From DATAVB01 sp040414495 (GTDB taxonomy: Bacteria; Actinomycetota; Actinomycetes; Mycobacteriales; QHCD01): a stretch of 28,289 bases of DNA. The stretch covers positions 1 to 28,289 of the forward strand of contig JBEDUI010000123.1 in NCBI GenBank assembly GCA_040414495.1, written 5' to 3'. Shown here one piece after another: positions 16,102 to 23,940 of this stretch. Below the pieces are notes generated by a model that saw only the letters and a list, made by a program, of their open reading frames with translations, was not told where the DNA came from and searched no databases. Positions within the stretch are counted from its first letter, which is position 1. Every line of letters begins with the position of its first letter. A program made the translations under genes and the position numbers.

Positions 16102-17327
16102 GTGTCGGGGTGTTGGGCCCGGCCGATTTGGTCGATCTGGTCATTTCGGTCTGCAGCACCACGTCCTCGGCCGAGCTGATTCCCCTTGTGTACGGGCATG
16201 AGGACGACGCCACCGAGATCTTGGAGTCCAAACAGGACAGTCTGAGCGGTGTGCTGTTCACCGGTGTTGTGCCGTATGCCCGGGCGAATGTGGAGGGCGT
16301 GCTGCGCCGGCCGGCCGAGCACGTCTCCTACAGCGGACCGACCCTGCTGCGGGCGCTGGTCGAGCAACTGCGCCTCGGCCACGACATGGCCGCAATCTCG
16401 ATCGACACGCTCACCCGGGCCCAGGTGCTCGACACGATGACCGAGGCGCAACTGCCGACCGACGGCGTCCAGGTGCTCGAACACCGCCTCGGCCTCACCT
16501 CGGATGAGGTGATCGAGTTCCACCGCCACGCCCGAGACACCAAGGGTACGAAGGTGGCCATTACGTGCCTCGGCTCGGCCTATCGCCAACTGTCCCAGGA
16601 AATGCACACCGTACGGCTCGCGCCCTCGCGGCATTCGATTCGCACCGCCCTGCGGCATCTCGAACTCACGATAAACAGCCTGCACAGCGGCGATGCGCAG
16701 GTGGCGATCGGCCTGATCGACCTGGATGGCGCCAGCGACCGCTATCTGCGCCGCAACCTCGTCTCGCTCGGCGCCGCGCTGGCCCGCCTCGACGACGGCT
16801 ATCTGATCGTCTCCACCGCCGGGCCGTTGGAGCAGGTGACCGACCATTTCCAGCACTGGCCGCTGCTGGACCAATTGGCCGCCCGGCACGAGCACGTCCA
16901 CATCGGATTCGGCATCGGACGTACCGCAGCGGACGCGGAATCCCTTGCCAAAAGGGCACTTGGGCGAGCCCACGCGGCCGGTCCGGTCGCCGCGGCCGTA
17001 GCGCTCGCCGACGACACCGACGTCATCATCGGCGGCCAGAGCGAATCGGAACCGCGGCCGCGGGTAAGCGCGGAGGACCTGTCCGTGCTGGCCCGCCGGG
17101 CCGGGCTCGGCCGCGAGACGTTGCTGCGGTTACGCGACCTGGTCGCCGAAACCATCGACGGCGAAGGCATTACGGCCGGCGCTGTCGCCGATCACCTTGC
17201 GGTGCAGCAGCGCTCCGCCCGCCGCATTCTCAAACGCTTGGAACGCGCCGGGGTCGCCGAACCGACCGGCACGCTCAACGACCGGCGCGGCGGCCGGCCG
17301 CGCACGCTCTACCGGCTCCACATCTAA
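16089..17327 (+). CDS. Transcriptional regulator with cyclase-like middle domain and C-terminal winged helix
   Basis: A 412-residue protein. The N-terminal third (SVGVLGPADLVDLVISV, GVLFTGVVPYARAN) looks like a sensor fold akin to PrpR-N or type I binding domains. The middle (about 185-315: VAIGLIDLDGASD, ARLDDGYLIVSTAG, HVHIGFGIGRTAADAESLAKRAL) recalls a nucleotide-cyclase or GGDEF-like fold without the active-site GG(D/E)EF signature. The C-terminus (about 325-412) forms a helix-turn-helix plus wing (AGAVADHLAVQQRSARRILKRL, then GRPRTLYRL). GGAG precedes the ATG at 16089, inside the preceding gene. As the only DNA-binding protein of the locus, it is the natural candidate to bind the three dyads. 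This is inference. Confidence 0.7.
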   Translation: MAGMSVGVLGPADLVDLVISVCSTTSSAELIPLVYGHEDDATEILESKQDSLSGVLFTGVVPYARANVEGVLRRPAEHVSYSGPTLLRALVEQLRLGHDMAAISIDTLTRAQVLDTMTEAQLPTDGVQVLEHRLGLTSDEVIEFHRHARDTKGTKVAITCLGSAYRQLSQEMHTVRLAPSRHSIRTALRHLELTINSLHSGDAQVAIGLIDLDGASDRYLRRNLVSLGAALARLDDGYLIVSTAGPLEQVTDHFQHWPLLDQLAARHEHVHIGFGIGRTAADAESLAKRALGRAHAAGPVAAAVALADDTDVIIGGQSESEPRPRVSAEDLSVLARRAGLGRETLLRLRDLVAETIDGEGITAGAVADHLAVQQRSARRILKRLERAGVAEPTGTLNDRRGGRPRTLYRLHI

Positions 17328-17368
17328 TGATGATGTTTATCAATCCTCTCTCTTCGCACAAGGGTTGT

Positions 17369-17986
17369 TCAGACGTACAGCGGCACCGGCGTCCCTTCCG
17401 GGACGTGATAGTGCAGGACAACGCGGTTCAGTTCCATCTGCAGATAAAGGGCGTTGGCGCCGAACGCGAACATCAGTAGCGCGCTCACCAATGGACTGCA
17501 GGTGGGCCCGATTCCGGCGGCCTGTTGGGTTTCGCGAACGCGGCGACCGGTGTTGTAGTACGAAATGAACGGCGCAATGATCGTCCACCCGAGGAATATC
17601 AGCACGAGCACCGGACCGGCGACCGGAATCCGGCGCGTCGGTTGGTAATCGGCCATTTCCCGGTGGATTTTGTAATACCACACGAAATGGTAAATGCCGA
17701 GTGTGATCAACGGCCAGACCAGCCATACCAGCCACGGATTGCGGTATTTCATGGCGCGGCCGGTCCCCGCCATGACTCCGGCGTCGACCGGTGTCACCTC
17801 GGGTTCGCGCTGGTTGCTGGACCCGACATCCTGCTGTGGTGCGGCGACGCTGTCGCTTGGTTGTTGCGTCGTGGCGTCCTGCCGGGCCATCGCATCGTGC
17901 ACACGCTGATCCTGGCCACATTCGGCGCAGACGTTGTCATTATCGGGTAGTTTCCGGAATTCATGCGGAGTAATGGACTGGCTCAT
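17369..17986 (-). CDS. DUF4234-like membrane protein with N-terminal Cys motif
   Basis: A 205-residue protein. The N-terminus holds a CAECGQDQRVHD segment, half of a possible zinc ribbon, followed by a polar, Gln-rich linker (about 30-75). The second half has about four hydrophobic helices (starting NPWLVWLVWPLITLGIYHFVWYYKIHREM), the pattern of the DUF4234 family. Function of that family is unknown; the linked Cys-rich tail would face the cytoplasm. The ATG at 17986 has a weak GGGG signal 7 bases upstream. It converges with the regulator gene, leaving 41 bases without a clear terminator. No functional link with the neighbours is evident. Confidence 0.7.
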   Translation of the reverse strand: MSQSITPHEFRKLPDNDNVCAECGQDQRVHDAMARQDATTQQPSDSVAAPQQDVGSSNQREPEVTPVDAGVMAGTGRAMKYRNPWLVWLVWPLITLGIYHFVWYYKIHREMADYQPTRRIPVAGPVLVLIFLGWTIIAPFISYYNTGRRVRETQQAAGIGPTCSPLVSALLMFAFGANALYLQMELNRVVLHYHVPEGTPVPLYV

Positions 17987-18498
17987 TGGCGTACCCCCTG
18001 ACAGCCAATATCACTGGCCGCGGGCCCCATCCGGTCTGTGCGGCCGACACTGACCACGGCACAGTGAGATCAGGGTCGCGCCCAGGGCCGGCCTGGTCAA
18101 ATAGGTCGCCCAGCAGAACGTCACCTATCGGCCAATCTGACAATAGCCGGCAATCTGCCGACCATTCCCGGCAAAAGCCGCGGCCGACCCCGGTCAGCGG
18201 GTCTGGCCCGTAGTCGTGCCCAGGACAGGGCTCGGCGCAGCGCCAGTGCTCACGAACTCGCCGGAACGTGGCCGCGCAAGATCAGCCAACCGACCCCGCG
18301 AGTGCTATTGCCAAACACGGGTTGTCTTCGATATCGGCGGCCGCGTTCACCAAGGCGATCGACATTAGCCGCCCGAAGCGCCGCCGGCGGTCTCGTCGAA
18401 ATTGAAACAGCCATTCGTCGCTGCCAGTCGCGGGTCTACGGGAGCGGGTTGCACGCCCGGAACCAGGATTTCGCCATGCCAATTAGCCGGCCTGGGTC
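17987..18498. other. Intergenic stretch without a recognisable gene
   Basis: About 510 bases between the divergent DUF4234-like and GH76 genes. The open frames here have arginine/proline/serine-rich, shadow-like translations and no ribosome-binding sites. A minus-strand frame ending at 18282 has a short protein-like tail (MSIALVNAAADIEDN) but no support as a gene. I saw no RNA gene or strong hairpin. Confidence 0.5.
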
Positions 18499-18527
18499 TT
18501 GACGTGACGAGCCGAACACCATAGTTT
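18499..18527 (+). promoter_or_regulatory. Promoter of the GH76 gene
   Basis: TTGACG (18499-18504), a 17-base spacer and TAGTTT (18522-18527) form a good -35 and a moderate -10 box. Start is expected near 18534, giving a leader of about 110 bases. Confidence 0.5.
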
Positions 18528-18539
18528 TTCCGGGCGCGA

Positions 18540-18553
18540 TGACAACGATGTCA
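18540..18553. promoter_or_regulatory. LacI-family operator upstream of GH76
   Basis: TGACAACGATGTCA is a palindrome with a central CG-type core, one base off the TGACAACGTTGTCA form used by many actinobacterial LacI-family repressors. It lies just downstream of the predicted transcription start, the classic place for repression relieved by a sugar inducer. No LacI gene lies in the window. Confidence 0.65.
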
Positions 18554-18647
18554 TATTCCCGTGTCACGCGATCGACGCGTCCTTGAATCGACGGTGGCAG
18601 CAGGACTGTATGTGCCTCATTCCGCGGGCCGAGGGAGACCTGTGAGC

Positions 18648-20537
18648 ATGTCAAGGGTGTTTGCGACGCGCCCGATCCGCGTCGCATTGGCCGGTATCAT
18701 TGCCGTAATGACCGTACTGCTGACCACGACAGCGGGCTCCGCCGCGCCGCCCCCAGCGGGCGCAACCGCCGTGGCCAAAGCGCGGGTCGCGGCCGATGTC
18801 CTGATGGGTTCCTACGATCCGGTCAAGGCGTGGTGGCCATCAAGCTGGTGGAATTCCGCGGTCGCCTTGCAGACCATCGGCGACTACATGCAACGCACCG
18901 GGGACCGGCGTTACGTCTCGGAGTTGGACAACACATTCGAGAAGGACAAGGGCGCTTTCCCACCCGGCGTGCTGTCCGGCGACCCGCTGCTGGGTAACTT
19001 CACCAGCCGCGCCATCGACGACACCGAATGGTGGGGGCTGACCTGGGTCGAGGCGTACGACGTCACCGGAGATCACAAATACCTCGACATGGCGGTGACG
19101 ATCGCCGACTACGTCAGCGGGTACTGGGATCCGAGCACCTGCGGCGGCGGTGTTTGGTGGAACGCGGAGAAGACGTACAAGAACGCGGTCACCAACGGCC
19201 TATACATTCGGCTCACCGCCGAATTGCACAACCGCATTCACGGCGATACCACCTGGCTTTCCCGTTCGAAGCAGGCCTGGAACTGGTTCACCGGCAGCGG
19301 CATGATCAATTCCTCGGGCCTGGTCAACGACGGTCTGACCGACGCCTGTCAGAACAACGGCCAGACCGTATGGAGCTACAACCAGGGCCTTGCCATCGGC
19401 GCCGGCCTGGAATTGTGGCGCGCCACGCACGATCCGGCGATCCTTGCCACGGCCCGCCACCTGGCTGACGCCGCGATCTCCTCCCCCGCGCTGGTCGCTG
19501 ATGGCGTTCTCACCGAGTCCTGCGATCCAGTCGGCAAAACCTGCGACGACAACCAGAAACAATTCAAGGGCATTTTCATGCGCTACATGATGGATGCCGC
19601 CGACACTACCCGCGACCCAAGATATCTGGCCTTTGTCGACAAACAGGCCGCCAGCGTGTGGAATGACGACCGCAACGCCGGCGATCAGCTCGGTGAGCGT
19701 TGGGCCGGCGCGGAGAATGCCGACTCGCCGAATGTACGGGATTGGCGCACGCAGGCCAGTGCGCTCAGCGCGCTGATTGCAACTATTCCGCAGCCGGCGC
19801 CGAAAGAGTCGCTGGCGGCCAGCATGTCACCGGCCCAGCCCGTCGTAATTCCGAATGCGAGCGATCCCACGAAGGTCTCGTTGAACCTGGGAATATCGGC
19901 TACCGGCCCGGCCCGTGTTCCGGTCGACGTGCAGGTGAGCGCGACTGCGCCTGATGGCTGGACCGTTGCTCCGGCGAAGACAACGGTGACGGTGAAACCC
20001 AATGGCAGCGCCGATCCGGCCCAGGGCTCCGTACCGTTGACTGTCACGGTGCCGGCCAGCGCCACAGACGGGACGCACACCGTTACCGCGACGGTCAACG
20101 CCGCCGGGCTCAGCTTCGAGGCGAGCGCGGATATCCTGATATCGCACACGATCGATTTCGACACCGGTACTCCGGCCGAGAACCCGTGGCTGTGGGACCC
20201 CGACGGCTCGCAGAGCAATGGCGTGCAGAACCGCTTCGCCGACGGCGACCACTATTTCATCTACAAATTCCCGTTCCCGTCGCAGACCACGTCGGCCCAG
20301 GTCACGTTGACGATCGACAATGAATTCGTGGTTCAGGTGAGCCCGGACGCCAAAACGTGGACCACGGTCCTGACCGAGGATCAACAAATCCGCGACGGCT
20401 CCAACAAGGCCGACCGCACCATCGATCTCACGCCGTACCTCGGCCCGGACAAGGCATCGTACGTACGGGTTTCGGATAGCTTCCCGCAGGACGGCTGGGG
20501 CGGCCGGGTCTATCACGTCTCGGCTGACTTTCACTGA
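18648..20537 (+). CDS. Secreted glycoside hydrolase family 76 protein (alpha-1,6-mannanase-like)
   Basis: A 629-residue protein with a Sec signal peptide (about 1-33, ending AGSAAPPP). The (alpha/alpha)6 catalytic domain spans roughly 40-385, with the family's catalytic Asp pair at 124-125 (AIDDTEWWGL). Other family-like segments are CGGGVWWN, TYKNAVTNGLYIRL, TVWSYNQGLAIGAGLEL and QFKGIFMRYM. An Ig-like NEW3-type domain (about 394-494) and a beta-sandwich, carbohydrate-binding-like C-terminus (about 495-629) follow. GH76 enzymes cleave alpha-1,6-mannan, such as fungal wall mannan or mycobacterial lipomannan backbones. GAGGGAG lies 10 bases before the ATG at 18648; an in-frame GTG at 18642 is the alternative. 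It is under a LacI-type operator and has its own terminator. Confidence 0.88.
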   Translation: MSRVFATRPIRVALAGIIAVMTVLLTTTAGSAAPPPAGATAVAKARVAADVLMGSYDPVKAWWPSSWWNSAVALQTIGDYMQRTGDRRYVSELDNTFEKDKGAFPPGVLSGDPLLGNFTSRAIDDTEWWGLTWVEAYDVTGDHKYLDMAVTIADYVSGYWDPSTCGGGVWWNAEKTYKNAVTNGLYIRLTAELHNRIHGDTTWLSRSKQAWNWFTGSGMINSSGLVNDGLTDACQNNGQTVWSYNQGLAIGAGLELWRATHDPAILATARHLADAAISSPALVADGVLTESCDPVGKTCDDNQKQFKGIFMRYMMDAADTTRDPRYLAFVDKQAASVWNDDRNAGDQLGERWAGAENADSPNVRDWRTQASALSALIATIPQPAPKESLAASMSPAQPVVIPNASDPTKVSLNLGISATGPARVPVDVQVSATAPDGWTVAPAKTTVTVKPNGSADPAQGSVPLTVTVPASATDGTHTVTATVNAAGLSFEASADILISHTIDFDTGTPAENPWLWDPDGSQSNGVQNRFADGDHYFIYKFPFPSQTTSAQVTLTIDNEFVVQVSPDAKTWTTVLTEDQQIRDGSNKADRTIDLTPYLGPDKASYVRVSDSFPQDGWGGRVYHVSADFH

Positions 20538-20544
20538 AGATTGC

Positions 20545-20581
20545 TCGGTACGGTCCTCGGCCTGGCTGAGGACCGTACCGA
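20545..20581 (+). terminator. Strong hairpin terminator after GH76
   Basis: TCGGTACGGTCCTC (20545-20558) and its exact reverse complement (20568-20581) form a 14-bp perfect stem with a 9-base loop, starting 7 bases after the GH76 stop. No U tract follows. It should separate GH76 from the following gene. Confidence 0.8.
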
Positions 20582-20584
20582 CGC

Positions 20585-20605
20585 CCGTTGTCAAACCCAC
20601 AACGG
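20585..20605. promoter_or_regulatory. Inverted repeat upstream of the GxGYxYP gene
   Basis: CCGTTGT (20585-20591) and ACAACGG (20599-20605) are perfect 7-bp arms around a 7-base spacer, ending 12 bases before the start codon. They may be an operator or a leader hairpin that affects ribosome access. They do not match the 20-bp dyad or the LacI site. Confidence 0.45.
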
Positions 20606-20617
20606 ATTGGCGGACCG

Positions 20618-22231
20618 ATGAGCTTAGTTGATCGCCGTACGTTTCTGAAAGCCAGTGGAGTGCTGGCCGGTGCGGCCGCATTACCGGCTATTCCGTCGGT
20701 GGCGGGAGCGAGCACGCCGACACATCCGTATTTCCCGCGCGGCGGACGGTTCAGCCGGTTGTACGTCATCGACGACGGCGATATGAACGCCCAGGAAGCC
20801 GTGCTGGTCGGCACGTTGCAGGGCCTGGTGGCCCGCGACCCGTCGGCCGCCCCGGTCGTGCCGCCCGGGCTGCCGCACATCTACGTCAATACCCCGAATT
20901 CCACCACCGATCTGTGGCTCACCGACCTGCAGCAGCATTACAGCATCGAGGTCACGCCGATCCACGATCCGTGGGAGTTGCTCGCCGCGTACCAGCCGCA
21001 CGGCATCACCGGCTATATTTTGTACGACGATGATCCCTCGATCAGCGTCGCCACCACGGTCGCCGGGCTGACCGACAGCGTGGCCGTGCACAGCAGCCTC
21101 GAGGCTCAGGCAACCGCGGCCGGGCTGAGCAAGACCGCTGACGTACGCGGGAAAGACGACGCCTGGCTCACCGCGACCTATGGATCGAAGCTGCGCCGGG
21201 ATTTCGCCATTGAGCAGAAGCCTAACTTTGGCGTGCAGTTGCGCGACCTGACGACAATGTCCCGCGCCCAATTGTTCTACGACGGCAACACCGCATACCG
21301 CCAGTCCCTCGTGGACAGTCTGGACACCGATGCGCCGGTGATCGGTTGGGGCGACGCGTCGCAGGGCGAGGACAAATTCGTTGCGATGAATTCGGCCGCC
21401 GGCACATTCATGGTCGCAGCGGACTGGGCTCGCAACATTTCCACGCTCTCCGGCGTGCCGACCGGTTCCCTGCGCCAGCAGGCGAATCAAGCCCCGGTAC
21501 GAGCCGAGAAGGGCGTACATTACGTAACCTTTGTGGTCACCGACGGCGACAACGTGCAGTGGTTGCTGACGTCGCTGCAAAGCACCGCCGCGTGGTGGGC
21601 AAGTCCGTTGCGCGGCACCGTGCCGCTCGGCTGGGGAATGGCGCCGAGCCTGCTGGACGTCGCCCCGTCGGCGATGCGCTGGTATTACCAGAATGCGTCG
21701 ACCGGGAACAACGCGGACGAATTCGTGGTCGGCCCGTCCGGCTCCGGCTACATGTACCCGAGCCAATATCCGGCGGCGAAGCTGCAGGCGCACACGGCGC
21801 GGCTGGATGACTACATGCGGCGGGCCGACCTGGGCGTGGTGCAGATTCTCGATTTCAACGCGTTGGACAAGACCAACGTCTGGGCTGCCTACACCGCGCG
21901 ACAGTCGGTCAACGGGCTGATCTACCTGGAATATTCGCGCTACGACGGCCAGAACGGCAAGATCGTCTGGTCACACGACAAGCCGGTAATCTCCGCCCGG
22001 CACATGCTGTGGGACGGGCTGAGCGGTGCCGACGAGGCCAGCGTCACCGCCGCCATCAACGCCGCTCCCCGCGACCCGAGCAGCGCCAACGGCTATACCC
22101 TCGTCGCCGTACATGCCTGGAGCAAAGGAATCTCCAACATTCGTACCGTCACCGACAAACTCGACTCCGACGTGCGGGTGGTAACGCCGGGCGCCTTTAC
22201 AAAACTCGTCGCCGCCAACGTCACCCATTAA
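20618..22231 (+). CDS. Tat-exported GxGYxYP-family putative glycoside hydrolase
   Basis: A 537-residue protein with a twin-arginine signal (DRRTFLKASG) followed by a hydrophobic alanine-rich core. It should therefore be exported folded. The family-naming motif GxGYxYP is present as GSGYMYP in the C-terminal half, preceded by conserved-looking segments VTDGDNVQWLL and PLGWGMAPSLLD. GxGYxYP proteins are regarded as putative glycosidases found with other polysaccharide-degrading genes; direct activity data are scarce as far as I know. The start at 20618 is chosen because the RR motif then lies near the N-terminus; GGCGGA precedes it. Together with GH76 it suggests breakdown of an extracellular polysaccharide. 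Its TAA overlaps the stop of the convergent exporter gene. Confidence 0.88.
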   Translation: MSLVDRRTFLKASGVLAGAAALPAIPSVAGASTPTHPYFPRGGRFSRLYVIDDGDMNAQEAVLVGTLQGLVARDPSAAPVVPPGLPHIYVNTPNSTTDLWLTDLQQHYSIEVTPIHDPWELLAAYQPHGITGYILYDDDPSISVATTVAGLTDSVAVHSSLEAQATAAGLSKTADVRGKDDAWLTATYGSKLRRDFAIEQKPNFGVQLRDLTTMSRAQLFYDGNTAYRQSLVDSLDTDAPVIGWGDASQGEDKFVAMNSAAGTFMVAADWARNISTLSGVPTGSLRQQANQAPVRAEKGVHYVTFVVTDGDNVQWLLTSLQSTAAWWASPLRGTVPLGWGMAPSLLDVAPSAMRWYYQNASTGNNADEFVVGPSGSGYMYPSQYPAAKLQAHTARLDDYMRRADLGVVQILDFNALDKTNVWAAYTARQSVNGLIYLEYSRYDGQNGKIVWSHDKPVISARHMLWDGLSGADEASVTAAINAAPRDPSSANGYTLVAVHAWSKGISNIRTVTDKLDSDVRVVTPGAFTKLVAANVTH

Positions 22232-23940
22232 CCTCGGGTAACCCGGGGAATCGCCGGTTCCCAATGGCCGGCGAGTTTCGCGTACAACGGGCTGGTCGCG
22301 ACCAGATCCTCGTGCCGGCCAGCGACCGCCGAAAGACCGTCCAGCACGAGGATCCGGTCTGCCCGGCGGGCCGAGCCGATCCGGTGCGCGATGACGATGA
22401 GACTGCCGGGTCGGTCCCGGAAAGCCCGCTCTATAAGGGCTTCGTGCCGTTGATCGAGATGGCAGCTGGCCTCGTCAAGGATGACCAGCCGGGCCGGACT
22501 GGCGTACGCCCGGGCCAACGCGATCAGCTGCTGCTCGCCGGCGGCAAGCGCGGAACGGCGCACGGCCGCGTCCCAGCCGCCGAGCCGATCCAGCAACTCG
22601 CCCAGGCCCACCGCCTCCGCCGCGGCGGGTAAATCCGCGGCCGGGTTCAGATATGCGACATTCTCCGCGACCGTACCGGCGAATACGTACGCTTCCTGCG
22701 GAATCAGCGCCACCGAGGCGCGAAGCGATGCCGGATCCCAGGCGTCGGGTGATACGCCACCGATCCGGATTTCCCCGTGCTGCGGGCGAATCAGCCCGCA
22801 CATCAGATCGGCCAAAGTCGACTTGCCCGCTCCGCTCGGGCCAACGACCGCCAGGTGCTCACCGTCGGCGACGGCCAGATCGAGATCGCGCAGCACCGGC
22901 TCGGCATGCGGGCCATAGGCGAAGGTCAGTCCCGAGCAACACAGGTCGAGGGACGAAGCCGCCGCGCCCGGTGCCGTCAAGCCGGGCGCGGCGGTGGTCT
23001 GCGGCCCAATGATTTCGCTCAGCCGGGACAGCACGACCGCAAGCTGCAGAATCCAGCTGCCGGCGACCTGGATCAGCGATCGCAACGCGGGTTCGAGCGT
23101 GACGGTCAGGTACCCGGCCGCGGCCACCAACGCCCCGACCGACAACTGTCCACTGTGGATCAGATGCGGCCCGAGCGCGATGAGGGCGACCAACGGCACC
23201 TGCACGCCGAACGCCACGATCAGCACCCGCAGCGAGGAAACCCGGGCGAGCTTCTTGGCGGCGCGGGCCTGCCGGTCGATGACCGCGGCCATATCGGCGG
23301 TCGCGCGGTCGGTCGCCTGGCAGGCGAGCACATCGCGCAACCCGTGCAGCAACCCGGTCGCATCCCGGGCCACCGCTTCGTCGGCCAGCACGACGGTGCG
23401 CTGCCGGCCCGCCAATCGGGGCAGCAGAAACCCGAACACCACAAGGGAAACACCGACCGCCGGAGCGACAAACACCGCCAGGATCGGGGAAAGCACCGTG
23501 ACGCCGATAATGGTGCCGACAACCGCCATGCCGAATTGCCGGAAGGTCCGCAATAGCGCCGAGACCAGGCGGCGTACGACTTCGACCTGTTCGGTCAGCC
23601 GGGCAATCGCGGCCGGATCGGCGCCGGCCGAGCGGTGCCCGGGAGCCTGCAACGAGGCGCCGACAACCATGCGTACCAGGTCATCGCGCATCGGCTCGAC
23701 CACAGTGGACAGTCGTGGATAAATGAGCCGCGTCGCGATCGCGGCGAGCACCATCGCACCGAGCAGCGCGCCGAGCCACAGAAAACCCGTGCCTGGCCGC
23801 CGTACCAGGAATCCGTGATTCAGCGCCTGTGCGAGAAATTGACCCATCAATACGGTCGGCGCGGCCTCGATTACCGAGAGCGCGAAGATTATCGCGATCG
23901 GGCGGCGGCGCTCGCGTAGGACCCGCGACAGCAGGCTCAT
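22228..23940 (-). CDS. ABC half-transporter with catalytic Glu (exporter subunit 2)
   Basis: A 570-residue protein with an N-terminal six-helix exporter-type membrane domain (about 1-300) and a C-terminal ATPase. The ATPase has Walker A GPSGAGKST, a Q-loop (IPQEAYVFAG), Walker B ending in LDEAS with catalytic Glu490, and an H-loop (VIAHRIGSA). The signature is degenerate: LAAGEQQ instead of LSGGQ. The ATG at 23940 overlaps the upstream gene's TGA as ATGA, so the two subunits are made together. Domain order and pairing match the paired exporters of SapB/AmfS-type lanthipeptide clusters. Expected role: export of the modified peptide or its leader-bearing form. Alternative: a drug or metabolite exporter placed here by chance. 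Confidence 0.87.
   Translation of the reverse strand: MSLLSRVLRERRRPIAIIFALSVIEAAPTVLMGQFLAQALNHGFLVRRPGTGFLWLGALLGAMVLAAIATRLIYPRLSTVVEPMRDDLVRMVVGASLQAPGHRSAGADPAAIARLTEQVEVVRRLVSALLRTFRQFGMAVVGTIIGVTVLSPILAVFVAPAVGVSLVVFGFLLPRLAGRQRTVVLADEAVARDATGLLHGLRDVLACQATDRATADMAAVIDRQARAAKKLARVSSLRVLIVAFGVQVPLVALIALGPHLIHSGQLSVGALVAAAGYLTVTLEPALRSLIQVAGSWILQLAVVLSRLSEIIGPQTTAAPGLTAPGAAASSLDLCCSGLTFAYGPHAEPVLRDLDLAVADGEHLAVVGPSGAGKSTLADLMCGLIRPQHGEIRIGGVSPDAWDPASLRASVALIPQEAYVFAGTVAENVAYLNPAADLPAAAEAVGLGELLDRLGGWDAAVRRSALAAGEQQLIALARAYASPARLVILDEASCHLDQRHEALIERAFRDRPGSLIVIAHRIGSARRADRILVLDGLSAVAGRHEDLVATSPLYAKLAGHWEPAIPRVTRG

Noticed and set aside
18282..18482. Minus-strand 66-codon frame with a protein-like tail
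   Set aside because: No ribosome-binding site, arginine-rich first half, and no recognisable family. Kept only as a remark on the intergenic region.
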